64,000 nt of DNA. It comes from Hymenopus coronatus. Its lineage: Eukaryota > Arthropoda > Insecta > Mantodea > Hymenopodidae. The notes beneath the pieces were generated by a model. The model worked only from the letters and a program-made list of their open reading frames with translations. It was not told the origin of the DNA and did not search any database. The stretch spans positions 13,349,001-13,413,000 of the forward strand of contig CM060896.1 of assembly GCA_030762935.1 (NCBI GenBank), written 5' to 3'. The position numbers and the translations under genes were made by a program. Shown here one piece after another: positions 44,890-56,179 of this stretch. Each line of letters starts with the position of its first letter. Positions within the stretch are counted from its first letter, which is position 1.

Positions 44890-45747
44890 TACTTTCTCTA
44901 CACGTACTATGTATATAGTGTGTAGAGAAAGTGTTATTGCACCCAAAAATTCCATACCGATATTTCACCGGAAATACATGTTTTGAGTCTCTCTGAATCC
45001 AAAAAACAGTATTTTAGAAAAAGACCCATGTGTATGTGTCCGTGTGTCTGTTTACACGACAACTCAAAATCGAAAATTCGGTAAAATATCAAAGTTTGTA
45101 TTTAAGTTTAGCATCTTCCAAGGATCCGACGGAAAGATTTTGAGGAAAATCCCCTCTCCCCAAACTACACTTTACGTAGAACATTTTCGAAAATTTTCAT
45201 TTTCACAATAATGCCTCTATAGGTTTTGCTTAAAATATTGTATATTTCATATATTTAGGTGAAAAATAAAATCTATACTTTCAATTTTCTGGGAATAGTC
45301 TCTGAGGACCTCTTTATTTTGAATGAATTTTGCTGGATTTTTTATAACTAGTAAACCGTTCGAGAGATAAAACCTTACTACATAAAATATGCAGATCTCG
45401 TTAGGTCATATACAATTGTTTCGTGGTGTTGATCATTTTTGAGAAATTCCTTGTTATTGTTCAGTTTTAAAACGCCTACTTAAACTTCCCACCTATGGGA
45501 ATTTGTCAACTCCTAGACATGAACAGATACGTATTTCATCCACATGGCAGCCAGCTTTTAAAAGATTTAACTATCGATTTAGCCTAGTGTATTCCTTTAT
45601 TTCCATTGTACTTAAAAGAAAGAAAGCATTTATACTAATGTTTATCTCGATTAGCGCGCAGTAAATAAAAGAATAAGCTTTTTTGACTAGAATTTGTTAC
45701 AAGGATGTAGAGAAAGTCATGTGAAAGGAAACACATCAGATTTTTTT
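44890..45747 (+). repeat. HPR copy, complete, best-preserved hairpin
   Basis: The outer arms actttctctacac (44891-44903) and gtgtagagaaagt (44920-44932) are perfectly complementary, with a near-palindromic core between them. The microsatellite is short (tgtgtatgtgtccgtgtgtc). The right end agaaagtcatgtgaaagg is typical. The 44629-44889 stretch before it has no feature. Confidence 0.9.
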
Positions 45748-46377
45748 CTGTTGACCATCAATAGTGTATACTTCTCTAACTTCGTGTATTTAAAAAACTA
45801 GTATTCATTCTATTGTACACAAAAATATAATATTGGATTTTTAATACAATTTTACAGACGCCTCAGAAACAGAAAATGTCGCAAAGAAAGGAAGAGGAAG
45901 CGAAATGGAAAGATACTTTAGCAGATTAGAGGAACAAAAAGTCTGTTCTTTCAGTAAACAACGCTTCTGCCGCTATTTTAACAGAAGATATCACTCTGTT
46001 CATTGTACTCCGTGAACATGCCAATATTATTAAAAAAAACGAAAACTTTCGCGCTCGCTCGCGTGTATGTCTGGAGCAAAAACCACTCAATCAATTCCAT
46101 AATTCTTTAATTTAAGTGTCTTATTTTGAGACAATATTTCTTGACGCTACTGCTTAATAATGATAATTGTCTTGATATCAAAGATTTATAGGAAATCCCC
46201 AATATTTTGGTGATCTTAATTACGTGTTTACATTGGTACTTTATTTTCTCGTATTTATTTCATAAATTGTAACTTTAGCTATGTGCACTTGTTCTGCGGT
46301 ACAACGCAGTAAGATATGACAAAAAGCGCCCTCTATTGTATGCAGAAACGTTGAGAATTCATAGGATTCCCTTATTA
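45748..46377. other. No recognised feature
   Basis: Gap between an HPR copy and the LINE poly(A). A short cgctcgctcgcg palindrome lies at about 46051-46063. Confidence 0.4.
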
Positions 46378-46524
46378 TCTTTTTTTTTTTTTTTATTAAG
46401 CTCTATTTATGGACGTTTTAACCTCTCAAGGTTTTATCACGATATTAGATGATTTACAACAATACAATTAATAACATTTATAATTTACAATTACTAGTTT
46501 TAAATACATTTTGAGGTTCTTTGG

Positions 46525-48290
46525 TTATATGAGTTTATATACATTTATTTCTTTGGGGTAACTAATTGTTGCATGAATGAGAGAAGCATCGTTGAGTATT
46601 GCAGGAATATTTTTGAGTGTACCAAACTGACTGCGTTGTTTATCAAATGTTGGGCACATCGACATGAAGTGGGCTACTGTTAATATTGTGTTACATGCTT
46701 CACATATTGGTGGGGGACTTTTATTTAGCAGATATGAATGTCTCAGTTTGGTATGTCTAATTCTCAGTCGGGATATCGGGATATTGGGGACTGTGCTATT
46801 CATTTCCTTGAAATGTGTGTTTGCTCTGACGTGGAAAGCTAATGAATGTGATTGTTGTGGAGGAAACATATCACGAAAAGAATTTGAAAATATTAGCGGA
46901 TAAATTTTGGATGTTGGTGTCGCTGCTATTTTGAGAGCGTAGGTGATGCTTAACTGTTTTATACGATATTGTAGTGGAGTTTCATTGGCTTCCATTAGCA
47001 TGCTATTTATGGGGCTGGTACGACATGCACTTAATGCAATACGTATAGCTGAGTTCTGTATAGAATTAAGTATTTTTATACTTGAAGTCTTGGCACTGTT
47101 ATAGACTATGGAACCATATTCCAGTTTAGTGCGTATGAAGGCGTTATAACTGCTTAATAGAACGTGATAGTTCGCTCCCCAATTCTGTGCTGCTAATACC
47201 TTTAAGATATTTAATCTTTTTAGGCAATGGTTCTTAAGACTTCCTAAGAAAGGGCGCCATGTTAGTTTCTTATCAAATGTAAGTCCTAATATCTGTAGAG
47301 TATCTACGACAGTAATTTTATTGTTCTTGATGAATAGTTTCGGATTAAGTTTCCTTTTGCTTCTGGAGAATAAAATGCATTTTGTTTAGGATGAGGATAG
47401 CTTAAAACTAGTTTCGGTGCACCATTGTTGTATGTTGTGAAACGATTCCTGTAAACATTCTTGTGCAGCAGTAGTGCGCCCTTTGCAGTAGAGGATTAGA
47501 TCATCAGCAAATAAGTTTGCTATAACTGTGTTTTGATCTGTGATATAATACCATTTATAGCTATTAGAAAAATTGTTACACTGAGTACTGAGCCTTGTGG
47601 TACACCATTACGTAGCGGAGCAGTCTTTGAAAGGTTCCCATTAGCTCTTACTTGGCCTTTACGGTATTGCAGGAAGTTGTAAATGAAGCTGAGCATATTT
47701 CCTCATATGTTTTGTTTTAATAGCTCTCTTATTATATAGTCTCGTCGTACCATGTCATATGCTTTATGAATATCTAGGCTAATAGTAATTACATGCTGTT
47801 TTTGGTGTAAGGTTCCAATATTTCTGATTGTAAGGCTATTAGATTATCAGTTGTAGAATGAAACTGTCGAAATCCACTTTGCATTGTAGAAAAGAATTTT
47901 TTTTTTCCAGTGTCCATCTCAAGCGTGTATTTATTACCTTTTCCATTAATTTGCACATTGTGCATGTTAGCGCAATAGGTCTATAGTTTTCAGCTATTAG
48001 AAGATCTTTGTTTGCCTTAGGAATGGGGATTACTATACTTTCACGCCACTGGTCAGGGAAGATTTTTTGGTCCATATGTAGTTAAATATTGAGTTTAAAT
48101 ATTTCAACGCCATTAGAGGGAGTTGTTACAGGAACAAATAGGGAATATTGTCTGGTTCGGGACTGGTGTTTTTGCAGTCGTATAATACACCTTGAATCTC
48201 GTGCAAAAGTATTTCATCGTTATAGTTTTCAGAACTACTTTGGAAAATATCTTGAAGATTTATGTCCGGCAGGGGAGGATTGCGAACGGG
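46525..48290 (-). pseudogene. I-like reverse transcriptase and C-terminal domain
   Basis: Minus-strand blocks in several frames: NLQDIFQSSSENYNDE and NTSPEPDNIPY (linker), FPDQWRESIVIPIPKANKD, AENYRPIALTCTMCKLMEK, TISLDIHKAYDMV (first catalytic Asp), NGVPQGSVLSVTIFL, NLFADDLILYCKG (catalytic FADD kept, 47500-47511), TLQILGLTFDKKLTWRPFL, YNAFIRTKLEYGSIVYNSA, ALSACRTSPINSMLMEANE. The open end (46525-47001) finishes ISRLRIRHTKLRHSYLL and PPICEAC with a following His/Cys pair, the zinc-binding tail of I-clade elements. Frameshifts and stops near 48,150, 48,050 and in 47,300-47,850 make it dead. A usual RNase H domain is missing between RT and tail. Confidence 0.85.
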
Positions 48291-48299
48291 CAAGTGTCA

Positions 48300-48470
48300 C
48301 ATAATTTTCTTTTAGTTCAGATGAGATCACTTTTTTCCCCATTGAGGAGAATGGCTGATACCTTGATGAGACATCGGTTGCTTCCTGAGCTATGGCATCG
48401 GCGCTCTCATTCCCAGGTATCCCAGACAGGGAGGTACCCTTAGTTAATGTTGATAGTCTTTGATAAAACA
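48300..48470 (-). pseudogene. Displaced RNase H C-terminal piece
   Basis: Reads SGIPGNESADAIAQEATD, like the end of LINE RNase H (GH.GIPGNE.AD..AKEA), then ISSELKENYVTLARSQ. It joins directly to the RT linker near 48290. Normally this domain lies downstream of RT. It could come from a second copy of the same LINE inserted or fused 5' of this one. Confidence 0.7.
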
Positions 48471-48483
48471 ACTGAATGTGCAT

Positions 48484-48937
48484 TAGCAGGTTATTGGCTG
48501 GAGCTCACTGCTGAAGACTGAGGACACTACTCATCGAGCCCGTGAAGATGTGTAACAGCATCTTCAAGGGCGGACTCCCAACAGGCGGGTAGCTACCAGT
48601 TCACATGACAAGATATATAGGAAGTGCGGTAAACTGAAGAGAAACGTTCTATGTGACAATGCCATCGCACATCTACAGTGATTTTCACAATTGGAACCAC
48701 CGGCGTGAATGTATCATCGTGTAGAATATGAGATATAGGGGGTTGTGATAAACGAAGGTGAGTTGAAGTATTGTGAGACCTTTATTGTAAAGAGCCATGG
48801 ACGTATCCATGGTGTAATGTTCAAGAAGGAGCGTTGACAGTAAAGGAGCATACGACTATTGGGAGAATAGTCGTATGAAACCCTTACGGGAAGATCACAA
48901 TTGTCTGGGACGATGCTGGCAATGGGAAAATATGGTT
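48484..48937. other. No gene; contains a perfect hairpin
   Basis: Non-HPR DNA. It includes gaagatg-N8-catcttc at about 48545-48566 and the 12-bp stem at 48849-48877. Confidence 0.4.
48849..48877. repeat. Perfect 12-bp inverted repeat, 5-base loop
   Basis: catacgactatt (48849-48860) and aatagtcgtatg (48866-48877) are exact complements around gggag. No T run follows. The role is unknown. Confidence 0.7.
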
Positions 48938-49710
48938 TTAAAAAACCTTGTGTGTTCCTTTCACATGCTTTTCTCTACATCTCTGCAACAAATTGTTCTA
49001 TTTACTTCATCTAATCGAGAAAAAATTAGCAGAAATAGTCTTATTACTTGCTACTTTGTAAATAGAAGGGAAATAATGGAATACCATAGGTTAAAGTGAT
49101 AGTCAAAAGCTGGTTGCTACGTGACTAAAGTTCCTTTGTTTGTATGGACAGAAGTTGACAAATTCCTGTTTGAGAAAAGTATGTTTTTTCAATGCTGAAA
49201 AAAAAAAAATCTTAAAACGATCCACTCCACGAAAAAAATGTAAATAACACAAATTGTGTTTTAACGTGTTCTACATTTTTTGTGTTTTAAGTTTTCGTCC
49301 ATCTTACGGTTTAGCAGTTATGCAAAATTCCGTAAAATTCATCCAGAATAAAGTAGTCTTCAGAGGCTATTCCCAGAACATTCAAGATATAATTTTATTT
49401 TTCAGGTAAATATTTTTAACATACGATATTTTAATCAAAATCGTTACAGCCATTTTTAAGAAAATAATTTTGAAATTTTTTCCATGTAAAGGGTAGTTAG
49501 GGATGGGGAGATTTTTCTAAAAATCTTCGTGTCGCATCCTTGGACTATACCAAACTTATACATACACACAGACACACACAGATATTTTTCTAAACATGCT
49601 TTTTTTTTATTCAGGGGGTCTCAAAACATATATTTCCGGTAAAATATCGGTATCGAATTTTTGGGTGCAGTACAATACTTCTCTATACACTATGTGCATA
49701 GTACGTGAGG
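48938..49710 (-). repeat. HPR copy, hairpin end cut
   Basis: From aaaccttgtgtgttcctttc to actatgtgcatagtacgtg; the outer hairpin arm is replaced by aggcttgaggatttcc, so the copy is cut inside the palindrome. Confidence 0.85.
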
Positions 49711-50202
49711 CTTGAGGATTTCCCCTTACTCAGCGGAGACTAATTTGCCTCAAGCTGAAACCCTTTACGGGACTGGTATGAAATCGCAGATCCTCGGTGA
49801 CGAAGAATGAAGAATATGAAGCACTTTGAAGCTTGTTGGACTAGCTAAATTATATATAATGCAGCTGTAATGTGACTTGGGACAGCTATACTGTCACCTC
49901 TAATTTTTAGCGGTCCTTATTTTCATGATATTTAAACGAGGAGAGCATTCTGGTCTCAAAAGGTTCAGATCCATGATCCAGTCTAACGCTTCTCAACATT
50001 TAATCCTGATCCGCGGAGAGTGGAGACAACAGCAATCCTTTGATTCCCTAGAAGAAGCGGAAGTGCTGAATGTCCACGAGAACCAGTAAACAAACTGCAT
50101 TGGTGTTGAGGCAGATAATCGAAATCTGTTCCGATTCCATTGTTTTAGTTTTTAAACTGTATTCAGTCAGAATTTCTGAATAGTGGGTAGGTTCTTTTTG
50201 CT
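49711..50202. other. No recognised feature
   Basis: Mixed-composition DNA starting gaggatttccccttactc and including gaaaccctttacggg; it may be part of an unknown repeat. No gene. Confidence 0.35.
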
Positions 50203-50576
50203 GAAAAAAATTAGCAGAACTAGTCTTATTACTTGCTTCCTTGTAAGTAGAAGCGAAATAAGGGAGTACCATAGGTTGAAGTGATAGTCAAAAGCTGGTT
50301 GCTATGTGACTGATGTTCCTTTGTTTGTATGGACAGGAATTGACAAATTCCTGTATGAGTAAAATATAAGTTTTTAAAGCTGAAACCAAAAACAAGGAAC
50401 GTCTCAAAAACGATCCAATTCCACGAAAAAAATGTATATAACATAAATTGTGTGTATGCTGTCCAGACACGCACACGCACGGACGTTTATCCAAAAAAAA
50501 ATATATTTTTTTTTTGGATTCAGGGGAACCCAAAACATGTATTTCGCGTGAAATTTCGGTATCGATTTTGTAGGTG
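50203..50576 (-). repeat. HPR copy, part before R2-like insertion
   Basis: aaattagcagaactagtct through gtatataacataaattgtg, which then skips the family middle and continues at tatgctgtccagacacgc. It ends at tatcgattttgtaggtg, where the R2-like sequence starts. Confidence 0.8.
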
Positions 50577-51808
50577 TTTATTTACAGAAACAATAACAAT
50601 AACGACTCCCCATGTTTATGGACTGCCAAGGACAGAGTAAAGCAGACAAATTATAAATTAACTATCTAAAAAAGAAACGGAAAAAAACTTGAAACTCTTC
50701 TATAAAGATAATGAAATATCGACAGTTTTCATTGTATAACAATCGAAAAGGAAACTAAAAGCAGCAAAATAACTATTAACATAAATATATAAAATTAACA
50801 TACTATAAATAATTTATATTAAAAAAATACAGACCGTGGAAATACTAAAAATTGTTATTTTAGAAATGATTTCGAAGAAAAGAAATTACCCTCTTATTGG
50901 AGATATAGAAATTTTTTATTTTTCCCTTCTTCAGTCCGAACTTCTTGCAGGTTTTGAAAAGATGTAAAGGAATGGTGCCCCGAGCTCTGACTATCAGATG
51001 AATTACCTCTATGATGTTTAGATCGTATTTTGCCTTGAAGTAAATATCCCTTTTCTCTTTGTCGACGTCCTCTGGCTGTCTGTTCTTCAAACCTGACGTT
51101 AATAAATCCTATTTTTGTGTCTTCTCGAATTGAATCCTGTCAATTTGTCTAGTGCTACCGTTAGTTTCCAGTCCGTGGACTTCTTCAAACACTTTGTAGT
51201 TGTTCGTTCGCAGTTCGTCGGCGATCATTGAGCGAATTTTGTGATGGCGAGAGTTCTCCTTGAGAGCAAGATCCCAAGACCTGTGCAAGTGTGGCATCGC
51301 CGACAGATCTGCCCGGCACGGCGGATGCATTAGCCGTCATTTTCATACATTCACGTCATTCACTTGATATTAGTCCATCACGGTTTCGAATCCAAGAATT
51401 CGCTGGCTTGTATTCTTTGAATAATTCCACGCCGAGTCCTTTCTGAGGAAGTTGGGCCCAGGCGTCTACTTCTCTTTCTCCAAGTGTCCTCCTGATACGT
51501 TGAATGTCAATCAGTCCAGTGCGGGGATTCTTCATTGAAGCGTCTTCTGTTAAATTTAAAATCTTCAAGGATGTATTTATCTCAGCAGTAAGGTCTCGAG
51601 TGGTCTGTACGTATGGATTGGAGGATTGCATTAAAGTTTGGCACGAGTTTGTGTTGCTTCCCACGCTGCTTTGAAGAGACCAAGCCCTTTGCATTTCCTG
51701 TCAGAATACAGCATGTGGTCTGGTACATCCACAGGTAGCTGTAATATGTCTTCTGAGGAACTTTTGATAATTTTGTCGCAGTCATTTAGAAATGTGTTTG
51801 GTATTTTA
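50577..51808 (-). mobile_element. R2-like non-LTR element, 5'-truncated
   Basis: About 1.2 kb lying cleanly inside an HPR copy: the HPR text breaks at gtaggtg and resumes at gcaataccttctc. The 3' side (50577-50859) is AT-rich untranslated sequence without a clear poly(A). The 5' side stops inside the RT-distal region, as expected from incomplete reverse transcription. R2-clade elements normally target 28S rDNA; this one does not. Confidence 0.8.
50860..51800 (-). pseudogene. R2-like C-terminal region with nuclease-like domain
   Basis: Minus-strand blocks in four shifting frames: SSSEDILQLPVDVPDHMLYS, RKCKGLGLFKAAWEA, SNPYVQTTRDLTAEINTSL, IQRIRRTLGEREVDAWAQL, KGLGVELFKEYKPANSWIRN, then a Cys/His patch (PPCRADLSAMPHLHRSW), KENSRHHKIRSMIADELR, NYKVFEEVHGLETNGSTRQI, PEDVDKEKRDIYFKAKYDLN, HLIVRARGTIPLHLFKTC and a C-terminus SFLRNHF. 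The order (LP.D.PD..LY..K.KGLGL, zinc knuckle, restriction-like nuclease) is that of R2-type proteins. The knuckle has lost Cys residues and the frame is broken at least three times. Clade placement is from recollection of the family, not a search. Confidence 0.75.
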
Positions 51809-51861
51809 GCAATACCTTCTCTATACACTATGTACATAGTACGTGTAGAGAAAGTAAAAAC
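51809..51861 (-). repeat. HPR copy, hairpin end after R2-like insertion
   Basis: gcaataccttctctatacac, core actatgtacatagt (51828-51841), gtagagaaagtaaaa. It completes the copy that starts at 50203. Confidence 0.85.
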
Positions 51862-52408
51862 GGACACTTCCTGTGTGAGAAAAGTATAAGTACTTTACAA
51901 CTGAAACCAATAACAAGGAATATTTCGGAAACGGTTACCTCCACAACAAAAACGTAAAGGACATAATTGTTTGATTTGAAGAAATCTACATTTTTTGTGT
52001 AGTAAGTTTTTGTCTATCTCTTACGCTTGAGCAGTTAGGGAAATTCGGCAAATTTCATCCAGTGTAAACAGCTCTCCAGAGGTTATTCCCACAAAATTCA
52101 ACATATACATTTTATTTAGAATGTATATACCTTTAGTAACCGGGATTTTAATCAAAATCGTTAGAGCCATTTTTGAGAAAATCGAAATGTTCGACATTTT
52201 TTCCTTGAAGGAGAGCTCATCCCTGAAAGATATTAAATTTATTTACCAAGTTTGGTATATTACCCGTCTTTTCGTTTTTGAGTTATCGAGATCACAGACA
52301 CACACGAACGTTTTTCTAAAATGCTTTTTCGGACTCAGGGGACCCCAAAACATGTATTTTCGTTGAAATCTCCGCATCGAATTTTTGGGGCTAGAGAAAA
52401 TAAAAGTG
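51862..52408 (-). repeat. HPR copy, right part missing
   Basis: Starts at cggacacttcctgtgtgag directly after the previous hairpin end and runs to gaatttttggggctagag; the palindrome has been deleted. Confidence 0.8.
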
Positions 52409-52789
52409 CTAGTAATTGTGTTGCATTTTCACCAGACATTTGTGTTGATAAGGGCAGCTCGACTGTGGAAGCAAGTGCATGCAGATGTAGGGAGCAGATA
52501 AAGGTCTCCTCGGCGGTCAGTGCCGTTGGGGCCCACGATTTACGAGACCCGGAAACTCCGCCTCTCTCCGCGTAACACACAAAAACAACTTGCGGTCAAT
52601 AACAGCTAAGGACGATCAATAAGTAATAGGGTTTTATTGCTGCCAGCTTTTCCTTCACCTCTAGGGCAAGAAGTTCTTTCAATTTCCATTTAAATAATGT
52701 CATTATATTCGATTGTTGCACGAAAAGAATGTATGTGTTGTTCTTGCTTTACAGGATTAAATCCCCTGAAGGTTACAGTTCACAGTCCA
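52409..52789. other. No recognised feature
   Basis: Partly GC-richer (52440-52575). Open frames of 81-84 codons on both strands overlap the HPR copy and are not supported. Confidence 0.35.
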
Positions 52790-53545
52790 TTTTTACTTTC
52801 TCTAAACGTACTATGTTCATAGTGTATAGACAAAGCATTGCATTCCACCTAAAAATTTGATACCGAGATTTCACCGTAAATACATGTTTTGAGAACACCT
52901 GAATCGAAAAATATTTTTTTAGAAAAATTGTCCGTTTGTGTGTTGTCTGTGAGTGTGTGTGTCTGTGGGCAGCATAGCTCAAAAACGAAAATTCCATTAA
53001 AATCCACACTTGGTATTTAGGTTCGGTATCTTTCAAGGATGCGACACGGGGATTTTCAAGAATCCCCTCGCCCCCAACCACCCTTTACATGGACATTTTT
53101 TCGAAAATTTTGATTTTCTCAAAAATGGCTCAAACGGTTTTGATTAAACTATCCTATATTAAAGATATTTACCTGACAAATAAAATGTATATCTTGAAAT
53201 TTCTGGAAAAAGTTTCGGAAGACTACTTTATTCTGGATGAATTTAACGGAATTTTGTATAACTGCTAAACCGTAAGAGATGGAGAAAACTCACAAAACAA
53301 AAAATGTAGACACTCAATTTATGTTGTGTATTTTTTCGTGGAGAGGGTCGTTTTTGAGGTATTCCTTGTTTTTGGTTTCAGCTTTAAAAAACATACTTTT
53401 CTCATACAGGACTTTGTCAACTAGTGTCCATACAAAGGAACCTCAGTCACATAGCAACCAGCTTTTGATTATCACTTTAACCTATGGTACTTCCTTATTT
53501 CGTTTCTACTTACAAGGAAACAAGTATTTCTGCTAATTTTTTCAG
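52790..53545 (+). repeat. HPR copy, right end replaced by SINE
   Basis: Palindrome gtactatgttcatagtg; GT-type site with tccgtttgtgtgttgtctg. It runs to gctaattttttcag, then a type-C SINE follows. Confidence 0.85.
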
Positions 53546-53700
53546 TGATGGTATGTGAAATGAAGATGGAGCACTAGTGCGATTGATTTGGGGGGGGGGG
53601 AACCCGGAGAAAACCCGCTCCTGTGTCGCTTTGTCTACCACAAATCCCGATTGCCTTGGTGAGAGGCGAGTGAACCCATACTCCTCTGCCTTATGGGGAT
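53546..53700 (-). mobile_element. SINE type C, truncated
   Basis: gaagatggagcactagtgcg, a run of ten G, aacccggagaaaacccgctc and cgctttgtctaccacaaatc match the body of the SINE at 24070-24300. The tRNA-like B box has been lost. Confidence 0.7.
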
Positions 53701-53817
53701 GCTCATGTTTTTTGGAGCTCTTTTCAATGAAGGAAATTGAGAAAGTAAATTGAGGAAGGAAATATTCTAGGTCTAAGGAAGAGTACATTTGCCCTTTATA
53801 AGCACTGAGGAAAACTT

Positions 53818-53968
53818 GAAAAAAATTGATGTGTTCCATTCACATGACTTTCTCTACATCAAGTTATTGTTAAAAAGCTTATGTTTCTATTTACTTCATT
53901 CTAATACAGAAAAGATTAGCACAAATAGTCTTATTCCTTGCTTCCTTGTGAGCAGAACGGCAAAAATG
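53818..53968 (-). repeat. HPR right-end fragment
   Basis: ttgatgtgttccattcacat to cttccttgtgagcagaacg, then broken and followed at once by another right end. Confidence 0.8.
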
Positions 53969-54786
53969 TAATGTGTTCTATTCATATGATGTCTTCTAGT
54001 TGTTCGGTAAACAAACCGTTTATTCAAAACATTAATCTGCTAATCTAGATAAACATAAGCAGAAATAGTCTTATCACTAGCTTCCTTGTAAGTAGAAGTG
54101 AAATAAGAATTGCACAAGCTACAGGGACAGTCTCGTCCTTTAAAATTTGGTCGCTATCTCTCTGCTTCCTAGGAGTAAACAAACGAGAAGCGAGAAGACT
54201 TTTTGCCGTTTGAGAAAAATTTAAGTGGTTAAAATTGAAAGAAACTAATATTCCTTAATATCTCGAAAACGGTTAACAGTAACAAAAAAAAAAAGTTTAT
54301 AACATGAATTTGGAGATTTAATGAGTACTACACTTTTTGTTGTAAGTTTTTGTATATCTATTACGATTTGCCAGTTATACAAAAGTCATCCAGAATGAAG
54401 AGGTCTTCAGAGGCTATTCCCAGAAAATCCAAACTATGCATTTCGCTTGTCATTGAAATATCTTAAACATTAAAATCGTTAGCTATTTTTGAGAAAATCA
54501 CATTTTTTGAAAAATGTTCCATGTAAAGGGTAGTTAGGGGTGGGAAAATTTTCTTGAAAAATTCATGTCGTGTCCTTGGAAGATATCAAACTTAAGTACA
54601 AAGTTTGGTATTTAACGGTCTCTCTATTTTTTGTGCAATTTTGTCCATAGGCATACACACACACTGACCTTATATTTTTTTTTATACAGAGGATCTCAAA
54701 ACGTCTGTTTCGGGTGAAATCTCTGTATCTAATTTTTGGGTGCAATACAACACCTTCTCTATAGTACGTGCAGAGAAAGTAAAAAG
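53969..54786 (-). repeat. HPR copy, nearly complete, hairpin collapsed
   Basis: Right end aatgtgttctattcatatg. The hairpin has lost its core: ccttctctatagtacgtg joins the two arms directly (54751-54768). The CA site is short. Confidence 0.85.
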
Positions 54787-55446
54787 GGAGGGTCTTGGAA
54801 TCTCCGTCTACCAGATCCGATATGTCCTGTGAGCATACTGGTTTCGGTGTAAAAGGAGGTGTTTGCTGGGCTTTATGGTAGCTTGGAATACATTGTGATA
54901 TTCTTCAAATGTATTTATCGTACAGATACTTGTAATAAACACCGTTGCTATGCAGAAACAAATAACAAAACTTGGACTTTAGATTAAAGTGATAGTTATT
55001 AGCGTAACGGGTGAGATAAAATAAACAAAATCCACTCGTTAACGAGCGGGATAAAGTAAATAAATAAATGGTTGATAAGTAAAAATTCCTATAACCTTTT
55101 AACAGCAACATCAAACATGTTTATTCTTTAGCTGCTTTACTTACTTTAAGAAAAGTAAACACCTTGGAAAATCTTGATATATCTAGGTCTTCCAATACTT
55201 TTAATGTTGATTTTAACATAGAATATTTGCTCCACAGAAAAAGAAACTTGGAAATTTTTGAAAGCAAATTAAAATAAGCAAGAATCATCTCTCCATTAAT
55301 GCACTGAATATTTCTTGTGTCTGCCAATCCTTAAACTGCCCAAACTCTTTTTCGTATAATTTCCGTGAAGTCGACGGTAATAAAGCCTCAACTGCTTCAT
55401 TTAATATAACATTTGGAACCGATATATTAACGTTCGTAAACTAATG
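54787..55446. other. No recognised feature
   Basis: Non-repeat AT-rich DNA with a 12-bp palindrome ctcgttaacgag at about 55035-55046. Open frames of 68-69 codons on the minus strand have no motif. Confidence 0.4.
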
Positions 55447-56179
55447 CTACATTCACAATGAAATGCAAGCGCAGATGCAACGTAAGCGCAAGAGTTTGGA
55501 CTCGTATTATTTAATGTAAGCATTCACATAGAAGCACGCAACAACCAACGCAATGCAACACTACGCAAGAGTTTGGAAACTCCAAACTTTATCCTTGCGT
55601 TGTGTGTAAAGAGGAAGAATTCAGCTTTTCTCTGTGCATTGCCTATGAACTCAATAACAAACGAACGCACTGCAAGATTTTACAAGGCCTGCTGTATATG
55701 CATGCTCTTCTATTTGGCTATGCCGCGCCATCTCTAATCTCCCTCAAGAGGTTATGACAGTCTCCTTGCGAATACTTCTTTAATTTAATAGATGCAACTA
55801 TCATCTGTGTCTAGATTTCTTGGTTCTCACAAATCACAGACGCAGAGAGATAATTCTTAGTTCATTAAATGTGTAGCTTTATCACTTTCTGCAGTCTCTA
55901 TGCTTGTACTAGTTTCAATAATTTTGAATGAGAAATTATTGTGACGTCACTGCCGCGAACGTCAGTTGTTAGTATGTAATTTTATAACATATTTATTTGT
56001 AAAAGATTGAGTGAATTTTCTTATGTGGTCTTGTTGGTTATGTTATTCAGTTTGTACTTGGAAGATATTCGCATGTAACTTGTGGATCTAGAAACCCGTG
56101 ACAACTTGTTGCGTTGCGCTTACGATTGCATTGTGAATGGTGTTTCCTTGCGTCCGCGCCTGCATCATTGTGAATGTAG
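55447..56179. mobile_element. MITE with 14-bp perfect inverted ends
   Basis: ctacattcacaatg (55447-55460) and cattgtgaatgtag (56166-56179) are exact complements 733 bp apart. Both subterminal zones carry repeated gcaacg/cgttgc and gcaagcg/cgcttac words and extra attcacaa-type copies, a pattern common in non-autonomous DNA transposons of hAT or PIF/Harbinger type. There is no transposase inside. A target duplication is not certain. Confidence 0.7.

Larger units (their letters stand above)
46378..48483 (-). mobile_element. I-like LINE, 5'-truncated and rearranged
   Basis: About 2.1 kb on the minus strand, ending in a poly(A) tail (T run on + at about 46380-46394) just after aataaa-like sequence. 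Order from 5' to 3': an RNase H-like piece (48470-48300), an endonuclease-RT linker, RT, and a C-terminal zinc-binding tail. Normal order puts RNase H after RT, so the first piece is out of place. Confidence 0.85.

Noticed and set aside
46664..46903. Plus-strand 79-codon open frame
   Set aside because: Antisense of the LINE zinc-tail coding sequence.
51638..51889. Plus-strand 83-codon open frame
   Set aside because: Shadow of the R2-like coding region and the HPR end on the minus strand.
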